This document shows positions 35,855-49,644 of a stretch of 64,000 nucleotides of DNA, piece after piece (within the stretch, counting starts at the first letter, position 1; each line of letters begins with the position of its first letter). The notes beneath the pieces were generated by a model, which saw only the letters and a program-made list of their open reading frames with translations, ran no database searches and was not told the origin of the DNA. A program made the translations under genes and the position numbers. The stretch comes from Cinclus cinclus (Eukaryota > Chordata > Aves > Passeriformes > Cinclidae). The DNA is taken from the NCBI RefSeq assembly GCF_963662255.1, contig NW_026912141.1, positions 196,001-260,000 of the forward strand. Direction: 5' to 3'.

Positions 35855-37233
35855 AAAGCCAGGATCAGCGAGACAGCGTGCTAGGCTCTGTTTCACAGCA
35901 CCTTGGAGAACACGCCCTTGAAGAATGCCGTCTCTGTTCCGCAAAAGCTCTGCCACAGTGAAGGTGGAAGAAGCAGCCTGTGGCCACGGGCAGAGCTGGT
36001 CAACAGCTGCGCCTAACTTTCCCAAGCTGCGAGAGCATTCTCAGCCGAGTTCTGCTTTGACAGAGCTATTGCTGAACTTTTGCAGTCCCGGAGGCTGCTG
36101 AAACCAAGGCTGTGTTCTGCCTCTTCATTCTTGCCTTCCTGTGCTCCAGCGAGAAGTGAAGCTCTGGCACGGCATTCAGCTTTGCCGCCTCTCTGCACGG
36201 AAAGCACTAGACAGAACTAGTGTGCTTCGTGCATGCTCTCTCCTCGCTTTTATGGTCACTGCTCTGCTTTTTGCTTGGCAGCGTTCCAAGGCTCCACGGC
36301 ATACCTCTTGCACAGCGAGAGGTGGCCGGCGAGGAATACTTGCTGGCTTAAGTCGTTCCATGCTCAAGGCATTCATCAGAGCAGCACAATGCGGGAAAAG
36401 AGGGGGGAACATTGCAGGACAAATTTCTATGCTGGATCATGATTGTCTGCGAGACAGCTCTTCGCAGCGCGAGTATTTGGCCAGGCTGAAATCAGCGCCA
36501 CGGGAAGCCAATCTGACAAGCGGAGTGCAACGAGCGCGGCGATATGGGGCCACTTGGCAGGTGGCCGAAGAAAGACGGCTGCCCCGCGAATGTGGTGCCA
36601 GAAGGCAAGTTTCAGCAGGGCGTTCCGGGCGAGCTTAATGTGTAGCCGCAGTTGTTCTAGGCGAGATTGTAGCCGAGAAGCTTTCCGTCTCCATTCACGA
36701 GACAAGAAAAGCAGAAAGCAATGGTCTAGAGGGTTGAGAAGAAAAGTGCTCGTAGCGAGCTCGTTGCGGCAGAAGCGAAAGCCAGGAGCAGCGTGCTCGC
36801 TGCGAGAAGTAGACGGCGCTTCGCCTCCTTGGGAAGGAAATCGCGTCTGGGCACGAACGGCAGCCAGCGAAGCTTCAGAACAGCAGGCTGTTCTGCTCAG
36901 CGTACGAGCCTGAAGTGAGTGGCAAGGGCTAAGGGGACAGTTCCAAGGCATCTAGCTTTCCTGCTAGCAATGCCATTTCTACCCTGCTGTGGAAAACATT
37001 GTCCTTTGCCCTTCTGCTCCGAGAGGCAGAGAGCACCTCGGCAGACGCAGTGCAGAGGGAAAGGACACAGTATCCGAGGGAGCGTGGCGCCGCTTAGGCG
37101 GGCAAAGCAGAAAGGTGCCGCCCGGCACTGGCTTTGACTCCCTGAGCTTCCTTGCTAGGACAGCAGCTGCCGAAAGCTGGCAACTAGGCTGCCAGAGTGC
37201 AGAATGTAGGCGGTCTGGCACGCCTGCTTGCCG
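35855..37233 (+). repeat. Satellite unit 27
   Basis: Haplotype TGT-TC-TAACT-GTAC-TTGTC. It keeps 608T but switches to 722C and 739T, a combination otherwise seen in units 41 and 42. Confidence 0.97.
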
Positions 37234-38612
37234 AAAGCCAGGATCAGCGAGACAGCGTGCTAGGCTCTGTTTCACAGCACCTTGGAGAACACGCCCTTGA
37301 AGAATGCCGTCTCTGTTCCGCAAAAGCTCTGCCACAGTGAAGGTGGAAGAAGCAGCCTGTGGCCACGGGCAGAGCTGGTCAACAGCTGCGCCTAACTTTC
37401 CCAAGCTGCGAGAGCATTCTCAGCCGAGTTCTGCTTTGACAGAGCTATTGCTGAACTTTTGCAGTCCCGGAGGCTGCTGAAACCAAGGCTGTGTTCTGCC
37501 TCTTCATTCTTGCCTTCCTGTGCTCCAGCGAGAAGTGAAGCTCTGGCACGGCATTCAGCTTTGCCGCCTCTCTGCACGGAAAGCACTAGACAGAACTAGT
37601 GTGCTTCGTGCATGCTCTCTCCTCGCTTTTATGGTCACTGCTCTGCTTTTTGCTTGGCAGCGTTCCAAGGCTCCACGGCATACCTCTTGCACAGCGAGAG
37701 GTGGCCGGCGAGGAATACTTGCTGGCTTAAGTCGTTCCATGCTCAAGGCATTCATCAGAGCAGCACAATGCGGGAAAAGAGGGGGGAACATTGCAGGACA
37801 AATTTCTATGCTGGATCATGATTGTCTGCGAGACAGCTCTTCGCAGCGCGAGTATTTGGCCAGGCTGAAATCAGCGCCACGGGAAGCCAATCTGACAAGC
37901 GGAGTGCAACGAGCGCGGCGATATGGGGCCACTTGGCAGGTGGCCGAAGAAAGATGGCTGCCCCGCGAATGGGGTGCCAGAAGGCAAGTTTCAGCAGGGC
38001 GTTCCGGGCGAGCTTAATGTGTAGCCGCAGTTGTTCTAGGCGAGATTGTAGCCGAGAAGCTTTCCGTCTCCATTCACGAGACAAGAAAAGCAGAAAGCAA
38101 TGGTCTAGAGGGTTGAGAAGAAAAGTGCTCGTAGCGAGCTCGTTGCGGCAGAAGCGAAAGCCAGGAGCAGCGTGCTCGCTGCGAGAAGTAGACGGCGCTT
38201 CGCCTCCTTGGGAAGGAAATCGCGTCTGGGCACGAACGGCAGCCAGCGAAGCTTCAGAACAGCAGGCTGTTCTGCTCAGCGTACGAGCCTGAAGTGAGTG
38301 GCAAGGGCTAAGGGGACAGTTCCAAGGCATCTAGCTTTCCTGCTAGCAATGCCATTTCTACCCTGCTGTGGAAAACATTGTCCTTTGCCCTTCTGCTCCG
38401 AGAGGCAGAGAGCACCTCGGCAGACGCAGTGCAGAGGGAAAGGACACAGTATCCGAGGGAGCGTGGCGCCGCTTAGGCGGGCAAAGCAGAAAGGTGCCGC
38501 CCGGCACTGGCTTTGACTCCCTGAGCTTCCTTGCTAGGACAGCAGCTGCCGAAAGCTGGCAACTAGGCTGCCAGAGTGCAGAATGTAGGCGGTCTGGCAC
38601 GCCTGCTTGCCG
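37234..38612 (+). repeat. Satellite unit 28
   Basis: Haplotype TGT-TC-TAATG-GTAC-TTGTC, twin of unit 25 at a distance of three units. Confidence 0.97.
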
Positions 38613-39991
38613 AAAGCCAGGATCAGCGAGACAGCGTGCTAGGCTCTGTTTCACAGCACCTTGGAGAACACGCCCTTGAAGAATGCCGTCTCTGTTCCGC
38701 AAAAGCTCTGCCACAGTGAAGGTGGAAGAAGCAGCCTGTGGCCACGGGCAGAGCTGGTCAACAGCTGCGCCTAACTTTCCCAAGCTGCGAGAGCATTCTC
38801 AGCCGAGTTCTGCTTTGACAGAGCTATTGCTGAACTTTTGCAGTCCCGGAGGCTGCTGAAACCAAGGCTGTGTTCTGCCTCTTCATTCTTGCCTTCCTGT
38901 GCTCCAGCGAGAAGTGAAGCTCTGGCACGGCATTCAGCTTTGCCGCCTCTCTGCACGGAAAGCACTAGACAGAACTAGTGTGCTTCGTGCATGCTCTCTC
39001 CTCGCTTTTATGGTCACTGCTCTGCTTTTTGCTTGGCAGCGTTCCAAGGCTCCACGGCATACCTCTTGCACAGCGAGAGGTGGCCGGCGAGGAATACTTG
39101 CTGGCTTAAGTCGTTCCATGCTCAAGGCATTCATCAGAGCAGCACAATGCGGGAAAAGAGGGGGGAACATTGCAGGACAAATTTCTATGCTGGATCATGA
39201 TTGTCTGCGAGACAGCTCTCCGCAGCGCGAGTATTTGGCCAGGCTGAAATCAGCGCCACGGGAAGCCAATCTGACAAGCGGAGTGCAACGAGCGCGGCGA
39301 TATGGGGCCACTTGGCAGGTGGCCGAAGAAAGACGGCTGCCCCGCGAATGTGGTGCCAGAAGGCAAGTTTCAGCAGGGCGTTCCGGACGAGCTTAATGTG
39401 TAGCCGCAGTTGTTCTAGGCGAGATTGTAGCCGAGAAGCTTTCCGTCTCCATTCACGAGACAAGAAAAGCAGAAAGCAATGGTCTAGAGGGTTGAGAAGA
39501 AAAGTGCTCGTAGCGAGCTCGTTGCGGCAGAAGCGAAAGCCAGGAGCAGCGTGCTCGCTGCGAGAAGTAGACGGCGCTTCGCCTCCTTGGGAAGGAAATC
39601 GCGTCTGGGCACGAACGGCAGCCAGCGAAGCTTCAGAACAGCAGGCTGTTCTGCTCAGCGTACGAGCCTGAAGTGAGTGGCAAGGGCTAAGGGGACAGTG
39701 CCAAGGCATCTAGCTTTCCTGCTAGCAATGCCATTTCTACCCTGCTGTGGAAAACATTGTCCTTTGCCCTTCTGCTCCGAGAGGCAGAGAGCACCTCGGC
39801 AGACGCAGTGCAGAGGGAAAGGACACAGAATCCGAGGGAGCGTGGCGCCGCTTAGGCGGGCAAAGCAGAAAGGTGCCGCCCGGCACTGGCTTTGACTCCC
39901 TGAGCTTCCTTGCTAGGACAGCAGCTGCCGAAAGCTGGCAACTAGGCTGCCAGAGTGCAGAATGTAGGCGGTCTGGCACGCCTGCTTGCCG
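38613..39991 (+). repeat. Satellite unit 29 (type A of the 5-unit pattern)
   Basis: Haplotype TGT-TC-CAACT-ATAC-GTGAC. It differs from unit 34 only at 438 and from unit 38 only at 232. Confidence 0.97.
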
Positions 39992-41370
39992 AAAGCCAGG
40001 ATCAGCGAGACAGCGTGCTAGGCTCTGTTGCACAGCACCTTGGAGAACACGCCCTTGAAGAATGCCCTCTCTGTTCCGCAAAAGCTCTGCCACAGTGAAG
40101 GTGGAAGAAGCAGCCTGTGGCCACGGGCAGAGCTGGTCAACAGCTGCGCCTAACTTTCCCAAGCTGCGAGAGCATTCTCAGCCGAGTTCTGCTTTGACAG
40201 AGCTATTGCTGAACTTTTGCAGTCCCGGAGGCTGCTGAAACCAAGGCTGTGTTCTGCCTCTTCATTCTTGCCTTCCTGTGCTCCAGCGAGAAGTGAAGCT
40301 CTGGCACGGCATTCAGCTTTGCCGCCTCTCTGCACGGAAAGCACTAGACAGAACTAGTGTGCTTCGTGCATGCTCTCTCCTCGCTTTTATGGTCACTGCT
40401 CTGCTTTTTGCTTGGCAGCGTTCCAAGGGTCCACGGCATACCTCTTGCACAGCGAGAGGTGGCCGGCGAGGAATACTTGCTGGCTTAAGTCGTTCCATGC
40501 TCAAGGCATTCATCAGAGCAGCACAATGCGGGAAAAGAGGGGGGAACATTGCAGGACAAATTTCTATGCTGGATCATGATTGTCTGCGAGACAGCTCTCC
40601 GCAGCGCGAGTATTTGGCCAGGCTGCAATCAGCGCCACGGGAAGCCAATCTGACAAGCGGAGTGCAACGAGCGCGGCGATATGGGGCCACTTGGCAGGTG
40701 GCCGAAGAAAGACGGCTGCCCCGCGAATGTGGTGCCAGAAGGCAAGTTTCAGCAGGGCGTTCCGGGCGAGCTTAATGTGTAGCCGCAGTTGTTCTAGGCG
40801 AGATTGTAGCCGAGAAGCTTTCCGTCTCCATTCACGAGACAAGAAAAGCAGAACGCAATGGTCTAGAGGGTTGAGAAGAAAAGTGCTCGTAGCGAGCTCG
40901 TTGCGGCAGAAGCGAAAGCCAGGAGCAGCGTGCTCGCTGCGAGAAGTAGACGGCGCTTCGCCTCCTTGGGAAGGAAATCGCGTCTGGGCACGAACGGCAG
41001 CCAGCGAAGCTTCAGAACAGCAGGCTGTTCTGCTCAGCGTACGAGCCTGAAGTGAGTGGCAAGGGCTAAGGGGACAGTTCCAAGGCATCTAGCTTTCCTG
41101 CTAGCAATGCCATTTCTACCCTGCCGTGGAAAACATTGTCCTTTGCCCTTCTGCTCCGAGAGGCACAGAGCACCTCGGCAGACGCAGTGCAGAGGGAAAG
41201 GACACAGTATCCGAGGGAGCGTGGCGCCGCTTAGGCGGGCAAAGCAGAAAGGTGCCGCCCGGCACTGGCTTTGACTCCCTGAGCTTCCTTGCTAGGACAG
41301 CAGCTGCCGAAAGCTGGCAACTAGGCTGCCAGAGTGCAGAATGTAGGCGGTCTGGCACGCCTGCTTGCCG
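39992..41370 (+). repeat. Satellite unit 30 (type B)
   Basis: Haplotype GCT-TG-CCACT-GTCC-TCCTC. It equals unit 35 except at 39 and 76. Confidence 0.97.
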
Positions 41371-42749
41371 AAAGCCAGGATCAGCGAGACAGCGTGCTAG
41401 GCTCTGTTGCACAGCACCTTGGAGAACACGCCCTTGAAGAATGCCCTCTCTGTTCCGCAAAAGCTCTGCCACAGTGAAGGTGGAAGAAGCAGCCTGTGGC
41501 CACGGGCAGAGCTGGTCAACAGCTGCGCCTAACTTTCCCAAGCTGCGAGAGCATTCTCAGCCGAGTTCTGCTTTGACAGAGCTATTGCTGAACTTTTGCA
41601 GCCCCGGAGGCTGCTGAAACCAAGGCTGTGTTCTGCCTCTTCATTCTTGCCTTCCTGTGCTCCAGCGAGAAGTGAAGCTCTGGCACGGCATTCAGCTTTG
41701 CCGCCTCTCTGCACGGAAAGCACTAGACAGAACTAGTGTGCTTCGTGCATGCTCTCTCCTCGCTTTTATGGTCACTGCTCTGCTTTTTGCTTGGCAGCGT
41801 TCCAAGGCTCCACGGCATACCTCTTGCACAGCGAGAGGTGGCCAGCGAGGAATACTTGCTGGCTTAAGTCGTTCCATGCTCAAGGCATTCATCAGAGCAG
41901 CACAATGCGGGAAAAGAGGGGGGAACATTGCAGGACAAATTTCTATGCTGGATCATGATTGCCTGCGAGACAGCTCTCCGCAGCGCGAGTATTTGGCCAG
42001 GCTGAAATCAGTGCCACGGGAAGCCAATCTGACAAGCGGAGTGCAACGAGCGCGGCGATATGGGGCCACTTGGCAGGTGGCCGAAGAAAGACGGCTGCCC
42101 CGCGAATGGGGTGCCAGAAGGCAAGTTTCAGCAGGGCGTTCCGGGCGAGCTTAATGTGTAGCCGCAGTTGTTCTAGGCGAGATTGTAGCCGAGAAGCATT
42201 CCGTCTCCATTCACGAGACAAGAAAAGCAGAACGCAATGGTCTAGAGGGTTGAGAAGAAAAGTGCTCGTAGCGAGCTCGTTGCGGCAGAAGCGAAAGCCA
42301 GGAGCAGCGTGCTCGGTGCGAGAAGTAGACGGCGCTTCGCCTCCTTGGGAAGGAAATCGCGTCTGGGCACGAACGGCAGCCAGCGAAGCTTCAGAACAGC
42401 AGGCTGTTCTGCTCAGCGTACGAGCCTGAAGTGAGTGGCAAGGGCTAAGGGGACAGTTCCAAGGCATCTAGCTTTCCTGCTAGCAATGCCATTTCTACCC
42501 TGCCGTGGAAAACATTGTCCTTTGCCCTTCTGCTCCGAGAGGCACAGAGCACCTCGGCAGACGCAGTGCAGAGGGAAAGGACACAGTATCCGAGGGAGCG
42601 TGGCGCCGCTTAGGCGGGCAAAGCAGAAAGGTGCCGCCCGGCACTGGCTTTGACTCCCTGAGCTTCCTTGCTAGGACAGCAGCTGCCGAAAGCTGGCAAC
42701 TAGGCTGCCAGAGTGCAGAATGTAGGCGGTCTGGCACGCCTGCTTGCCG
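41371..42749 (+). repeat. Satellite unit 31 (type C)
   Basis: Haplotype GCT-CC-CAACG-GTCC-TCCTC with five changes found elsewhere only in unit 36: 474A, 592C, 642T, 828A and 946G. It is the most divergent unit class in the window and the best marker of the five-unit duplication. Confidence 0.97.
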
Positions 42750-44128
42750 AAAGCCAGGATCAGCGAGACAGCGTGCTAGGCTCTGTTTCACAGCACCTTG
42801 GAGAACACGCCCTTGAAGAATGCCGTCTCTGTTCCGCAAAAGCTCTGCCACAGTGAAGGTGGAAGAAGCAGCCTGTGGCCACGGGCAGAGCTGGTCAACA
42901 GCTGCGCCTAACTTTCCCAAGCTGCGAGAGCATTCTCAGCCGAGTTCTGCTTTGACAGAGCTATTGCTGAACTTTTGCAGTCCCGGAGGCTGCTGAAACC
43001 AAGGCTGTGTTCTGCCTCTTCATTCTTGCCTTCCTGTGCTCCAGCGAGAAGTGAAGCTCTGGCACGGCATTCAGCTTTGCCGCCTCTCTGCACGGAAAGC
43101 ACTAGACAGAACTAGTGTGCTTCGTGCATGCTCTCTCCTCGCTTTTATGGTCACTGCTCTGCTTTTTGCTTGGCAGCGTTCCAAGGGTCCACGGCATACC
43201 TCTTGCACAGCGAGAGGTGGCCGGCGAGGAATACTTGCTGGCTTAAGTCGTTCCATGCTCAAGGCATTCATCAGAGCAGCACAATGCGGGAAAAGAGGGG
43301 GGAACATTGCAGGACAAATTTCTATGCTGGATCATGATTGTCTGCGAGACAGCTCTCCGCAGCGCTAGTATTTGGCCAGGCTGAAATCAGCGCCACGGGA
43401 TGCCAATCTGACAAGCGGAGTGCAACGAGCGCGGCGATATGGGGCCACTTGGCAGGTGGCCGAAGAAAGATGGCTGCCCCGCGAATGGGGTGCCAGAAGG
43501 CAAGTTTCAGCAGGGCGTTCCGGGCGAGCTTAATGTGTAGCCGCAGTTGTTCTAGGCGAGATTGTAGCCGAGAAGCTTTCCGTCTCCATTCACGAGACAA
43601 GAAAAGCAGAAAGCAATGGTCTAGAGGGTTGAGAAGAAAAGTGCTCGTAGCGAGCTCGTTGCGGCAGAAGCGAAAGCCAGGAGCAGCGTGCTCGCTGCGA
43701 GAAGTAGACGGCGCTTCGCCTCCTTGGGAAGGAAATCGCGTCTGGGCACGAACGGCAGCCAGCGAAGCTTCAGAACAGCAGGCTGTTCTGCTCAGCGTAC
43801 GAGCCTGAAGTGAGTGGCAAGGGCTAAGGGGACAGTTCCAAGGCATCTAGCTTTCCTGCTAGCAATGCCATTTCTACCCTGCTGTGGAAAACATTGTCCT
43901 TTGCCCTTCTGCTCCGAGAGGCAGAGAGCACCTCGGCAGACGCAGTGCAGAGGGAAAGGACACAGTATCCGAGGGAGCGTGGCGCCGCTTAGGCGGGCAA
44001 AGCAGAAAGGTGCCGCCCGGCACTGGCTTTGACTCCCTGAGCTTCCTTGCTAGGACAGCAGCTGCCGAAAGCTGGCAACTAGGCTGCCAGAGTGCAGAAT
44101 GTAGGCGGTCTGGCACGCCTGCTTGCCG
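42750..44128 (+). repeat. Satellite unit 32 (type D)
   Basis: Haplotype TGT-TG-CATTG-GTAC-TTGTC with 617T (position 43366), shared only with unit 37. 617T makes a TAG that shortens the 165-codon plus-strand frame to 110 codons, evidence that this frame is not under selection. Confidence 0.97.
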
Positions 44129-45507
44129 AAAGCCAGGATCAGCGAGACAGCGTGCTAGGCTCTGTTTCACAGCACCTTGGAGAACACGCCCTTGAAGAAT
44201 GCCGTCTCTGTTCCGCAAAAGCTCTGCCACAGTGAAGGTGGAAGAAGCAGCCTGTGGCCACGGGCAGAGCTGGTCAACAGCTGCGCCTAACTTTCCCAAG
44301 CTGCGAGAGCATTCTCAGCCGAGTTCTGCTTTGACAGAGCTATTGCTGAACTTTTGCAGTCCCGGAGGCTGCTGAAACCAAGGCTGTGTTCTGCCTCTTC
44401 ATTCTTGCCTTCCTGTGCTCCAGCGAGAAGTGAAGCTCTGGCACGGCATTCAGCTTTGCCGCCTCTCTGCACGGAAAGCACTAGACAGAACTAGTGTGCT
44501 TCGTGCATGCTCTCTCCTCGCTTTTATGGTCACTGCTCTGCTTTTTGCTTGGCAGCGTTCCAAGGCTCCACGGCATACCTCTTGCACAGCGAGAGGTGGC
44601 CGGCGAGGAATACTTGCTGGCTTAAGTCGTTCCATGCTCAAGGCATTCATCAGAGCAGCACAATGCGGGAAAAGAGGGGGGAACATTGCAGGACAAATTT
44701 CTATGCTGGATCATGATTGTCTGCGAGACAGCTCTTCGCAGCGCGAGTATTTGGCCAGGCTGAAATCAGCGCCACGGGAAGCCAATCTGACAAGCGGAGT
44801 GCAACGAGCGCGGCGATATGGGGCCACTTGGCAGGTGGCCGAAGAAAGATGGCTGCCCCGCGAATGGGGTGCCAGAAGGCAAGTTTCAGCAGGGCGTTCC
44901 GGGCGAGCTTAATGTGTAGCCGCAGTTGTTCTAGGCGAGATTGTAGCCGAGAAGCTTTCCGTCTCCATTCACGAGACAAGAAAAGCAGAAAGCAATGGTC
45001 TAGAGGGTTGAGAAGAAAAGTGCTCGTAGCGAGCTCGTTGCGGCAGAAGCGAAAGCCAGGAGCAGCGTGCTCGCTGCGAGAAGTAGACGGCGCTTCGCCT
45101 CCTTGGGAAGGAAATCGCGTCTGGGCACGAACGGCAGCCAGCGAAGCTTCAGAACAGCAGGCTGTTCTGCTCAGCGTACGAGCCTGAAGTGAGTGGCAAG
45201 GGCTAAGGGGACAGTTCCAAGGCATCTAGCTTTCCTGCTAGCAATGCCATTTCTACCCTGCTGTGGAAAACATTGTCCTTTGCCCTTCTGCTCCGAGAGG
45301 CAGAGAGCACCTCGGCAGACGCAGTGCAGAGGGAAAGGACACAGTATCCGAGGGAGCGTGGCGCCGCTTAGGCGGGCAAAGCAGAAAGGTGCCGCCCGGC
45401 ACTGGCTTTGACTCCCTGAGCTTCCTTGCTAGGACAGCAGCTGCCGAAAGCTGGCAACTAGGCTGCCAGAGTGCAGAATGTAGGCGGTCTGGCACGCCTG
45501 CTTGCCG
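44129..45507 (+). repeat. Satellite unit 33 (type E)
   Basis: Haplotype TGT-TC-TAATG-GTAC-TTGTC, the same as units 25 and 28. It has no counterpart after unit 37, where a type A unit follows directly. Confidence 0.97.
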
Positions 45508-46886
45508 AAAGCCAGGATCAGCGAGACAGCGTGCTAGGCTCTGTTTCACAGCACCTTGGAGAACACGCCCTTGAAGAATGCCGTCTCTGTTCCGCAAAAG
45601 CTCTGCCACAGTGAAGGTGGAAGAAGCAGCCTGTGGCCACGGGCAGAGCTGGTCAACAGCTGCGCCTAACTTTCCCAAGCTGCGAGAGCATTCTCAGCCG
45701 AGTTCTGCTTTGACAGAGCTATTGCTGAACTTTTGCAGTCCCGGAGGCTGCTGAAACCAAGGCTGTGTTCTGCCTCTTCATTCTTGCCTTCCTGTGCTCC
45801 AGCGAGAAGTGAAGCTCTGGCACGGCATTCAGCTTTGCCGCCTCTCTGCACGGAAAGCACTAGACAGAACTAGTGTGCTTCGTGCATGCTCTCTCCTCGC
45901 TTTTATGGTCACTGCTCTGCTTTTTGCTTGGCAGCGTTCCAAGGGTCCACGGCATACCTCTTGCACAGCGAGAGGTGGCCGGCGAGGAATACTTGCTGGC
46001 TTAAGTCGTTCCATGCTCAAGGCATTCATCAGAGCAGCACAATGCGGGAAAAGAGGGGGGAACATTGCAGGACAAATTTCTATGCTGGATCATGATTGTC
46101 TGCGAGACAGCTCTCCGCAGCGCGAGTATTTGGCCAGGCTGAAATCAGCGCCACGGGAAGCCAATCTGACAAGCGGAGTGCAACGAGCGCGGCGATATGG
46201 GGCCACTTGGCAGGTGGCCGAAGAAAGACGGCTGCCCCGCGAATGTGGTGCCAGAAGGCAAGTTTCAGCAGGGCGTTCCGGACGAGCTTAATGTGTAGCC
46301 GCAGTTGTTCTAGGCGAGATTGTAGCCGAGAAGCTTTCCGTCTCCATTCACGAGACAAGAAAAGCAGAAAGCAATGGTCTAGAGGGTTGAGAAGAAAAGT
46401 GCTCGTAGCGAGCTCGTTGCGGCAGAAGCGAAAGCCAGGAGCAGCGTGCTCGCTGCGAGAAGTAGACGGCGCTTCGCCTCCTTGGGAAGGAAATCGCGTC
46501 TGGGCACGAACGGCAGCCAGCGAAGCTTCAGAACAGCAGGCTGTTCTGCTCAGCGTACGAGCCTGAAGTGAGTGGCAAGGGCTAAGGGGACAGTGCCAAG
46601 GCATCTAGCTTTCCTGCTAGCAATGCCATTTCTACCCTGCTGTGGAAAACATTGTCCTTTGCCCTTCTGCTCCGAGAGGCAGAGAGCACCTCGGCAGACG
46701 CAGTGCAGAGGGAAAGGACACAGAATCCGAGGGAGCGTGGCGCCGCTTAGGCGGGCAAAGCAGAAAGGTGCCGCCCGGCACTGGCTTTGACTCCCTGAGC
46801 TTCCTTGCTAGGACAGCAGCTGCCGAAAGCTGGCAACTAGGCTGCCAGAGTGCAGAATGTAGGCGGTCTGGCACGCCTGCTTGCCG
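45508..46886 (+). repeat. Satellite unit 34 (type A)
   Basis: Haplotype TGT-TG-CAACT-ATAC-GTGAC, counterpart of unit 29 apart from 438G. Confidence 0.97.
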
Positions 46887-48265
46887 AAAGCCAGGATCAG
46901 CGAGACAGCGTGCTAGGCTCTGTTTCACAGCACCTTGGAGAACACGCCCTTGAAGAATGCCGTCTCTGTTCCGCAAAAGCTCTGCCACAGTGAAGGTGGA
47001 AGAAGCAGCCTGTGGCCACGGGCAGAGCTGGTCAACAGCTGCGCCTAACTTTCCCAAGCTGCGAGAGCATTCTCAGCCGAGTTCTGCTTTGACAGAGCTA
47101 TTGCTGAACTTTTGCAGTCCCGGAGGCTGCTGAAACCAAGGCTGTGTTCTGCCTCTTCATTCTTGCCTTCCTGTGCTCCAGCGAGAAGTGAAGCTCTGGC
47201 ACGGCATTCAGCTTTGCCGCCTCTCTGCACGGAAAGCACTAGACAGAACTAGTGTGCTTCGTGCATGCTCTCTCCTCGCTTTTATGGTCACTGCTCTGCT
47301 TTTTGCTTGGCAGCGTTCCAAGGGTCCACGGCATACCTCTTGCACAGCGAGAGGTGGCCGGCGAGGAATACTTGCTGGCTTAAGTCGTTCCATGCTCAAG
47401 GCATTCATCAGAGCAGCACAATGCGGGAAAAGAGGGGGGAACATTGCAGGACAAATTTCTATGCTGGATCATGATTGTCTGCGAGACAGCTCTCCGCAGC
47501 GCGAGTATTTGGCCAGGCTGCAATCAGCGCCACGGGAAGCCAATCTGACAAGCGGAGTGCAACGAGCGCGGCGATATGGGGCCACTTGGCAGGTGGCCGA
47601 AGAAAGACGGCTGCCCCGCGAATGTGGTGCCAGAAGGCAAGTTTCAGCAGGGCGTTCCGGGCGAGCTTAATGTGTAGCCGCAGTTGTTCTAGGCGAGATT
47701 GTAGCCGAGAAGCTTTCCGTCTCCATTCACGAGACAAGAAAAGCAGAACGCAATGGTCTAGAGGGTTGAGAAGAAAAGTGCTCGTAGCGAGCTCGTTGCG
47801 GCAGAAGCGAAAGCCAGGAGCAGCGTGCTCGCTGCGAGAAGTAGACGGCGCTTCGCCTCCTTGGGAAGGAAATCGCGTCTGGGCACGAACGGCAGCCAGC
47901 GAAGCTTCAGAACAGCAGGCTGTTCTGCTCAGCGTACGAGCCTGAAGTGAGTGGCAAGGGCTAAGGGGACAGTTCCAAGGCATCTAGCTTTCCTGCTAGC
48001 AATGCCATTTCTACCCTGCCGTGGAAAACATTGTCCTTTGCCCTTCTGCTCCGAGAGGCACAGAGCACCTCGGCAGACGCAGTGCAGAGGGAAAGGACAC
48101 AGTATCCGAGGGAGCGTGGCGCCGCTTAGGCGGGCAAAGCAGAAAGGTGCCGCCCGGCACTGGCTTTGACTCCCTGAGCTTCCTTGCTAGGACAGCAGCT
48201 GCCGAAAGCTGGCAACTAGGCTGCCAGAGTGCAGAATGTAGGCGGTCTGGCACGCCTGCTTGCCG
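46887..48265 (+). repeat. Satellite unit 35 (type B)
   Basis: Haplotype TGT-TG-CCACT-GTCC-TCCTC, counterpart of unit 30 apart from 39T and 76G. Confidence 0.97.
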
Positions 48266-49644
48266 AAAGCCAGGATCAGCGAGACAGCGTGCTAGGCTCT
48301 GTTGCACAGCACCTTGGAGAACACGCCCTTGAAGAATGCCCTCTCTGTTCCGCAAAAGCTCTGCCACAGTGAAGGTGGAAGAAGCAGCCTGTGGCCACGG
48401 GCAGAGCTGGTCAACAGCTGCGCCTAACTTTCCCAAGCTGCGAGAGCATTCTCAGCCGAGTTCTGCTTTGACAGAGCTATTGCTGAACTTTTGCAGCCCC
48501 GGAGGCTGCTGAAACCAAGGCTGTGTTCTGCCTCTTCATTCTTGCCTTCCTGTGCTCCAGCGAGAAGTGAAGCTCTGGCACGGCATTCAGCTTTGCCGCC
48601 TCTCTGCACGGAAAGCACTAGACAGAACTAGTGTGCTTCGTGCATGCTCTCTCCTCGCTTTTATGGTCACTGCTCTGCTTTTTGCTTGGCAGCGTTCCAA
48701 GGCTCCACGGCATACCTCTTGCACAGCGAGAGGTGGCCAGCGAGGAATACTTGCTGGCTTAAGTCGTTCCATGCTCAAGGCATTCATCAGAGCAGCACAA
48801 TGCGGGAAAAGAGGGGGGAACATTGCAGGACAAATTTCTATGCTGGATCATGATTGCCTGCGAGACAGCTCTCCGCAGCGCGAGTATTTGGCCAGGCTGA
48901 AATCAGTGCCACGGGAAGCCAATCTGACAAGCGGAGTGCAACGAGCGCGGCGATATGGGGCCACTTGGCAGGTGGCCGAAGAAAGACGGCTGCCCCGCGA
49001 ATGGGGTGCCAGAAGGCAAGTTTCAGCAGGGCGTTCCGGGCGAGCTTAATGTGTAGCCGCAGTTGTTCTAGGCGAGATTGTAGCCGAGAAGCATTCCGTC
49101 TCCATTCACGAGACAAGAAAAGCAGAACGCAATGGTCTAGAGGGTTGAGAAGAAAAGTGCTCGTAGCGAGCTCGTTGCGGCAGAAGCGAAAGCCAGGAGC
49201 AGCGTGCTCGGTGCGAGAAGTAGACGGCGCTTCGCCTCCTTGGGAAGGAAATCGCGTCTGGGCACGAACGGCAGCCAGCGAAGCTTCAGAACAGCAGGCT
49301 GTTCTGCTCAGCGTACGAGCCTGAAGTGAGTGGCAAGGGCTAAGGGGACAGTTCCAAGGCATCTAGCTTTCCTGCTAGCAATGCCATTTCTACCCTGCCG
49401 TGGAAAACATTGTCCTTTGCCCTTCTGCTCCGAGAGGCACAGAGCACCTCGGCAGACGCAGTGCAGAGGGAAAGGACACAGTATCCGAGGGAGCGTGGCG
49501 CCGCTTAGGCGGGCAAAGCAGAAAGGTGCCGCCCGGCACTGGCTTTGACTCCCTGAGCTTCCTTGCTAGGACAGCAGCTGCCGAAAGCTGGCAACTAGGC
49601 TGCCAGAGTGCAGAATGTAGGCGGTCTGGCACGCCTGCTTGCCG
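48266..49644 (+). repeat. Satellite unit 36 (type C)
   Basis: Haplotype GCT-CC-CAACG-GTCC-TCCTC with the five rare changes of unit 31. Confidence 0.97.
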
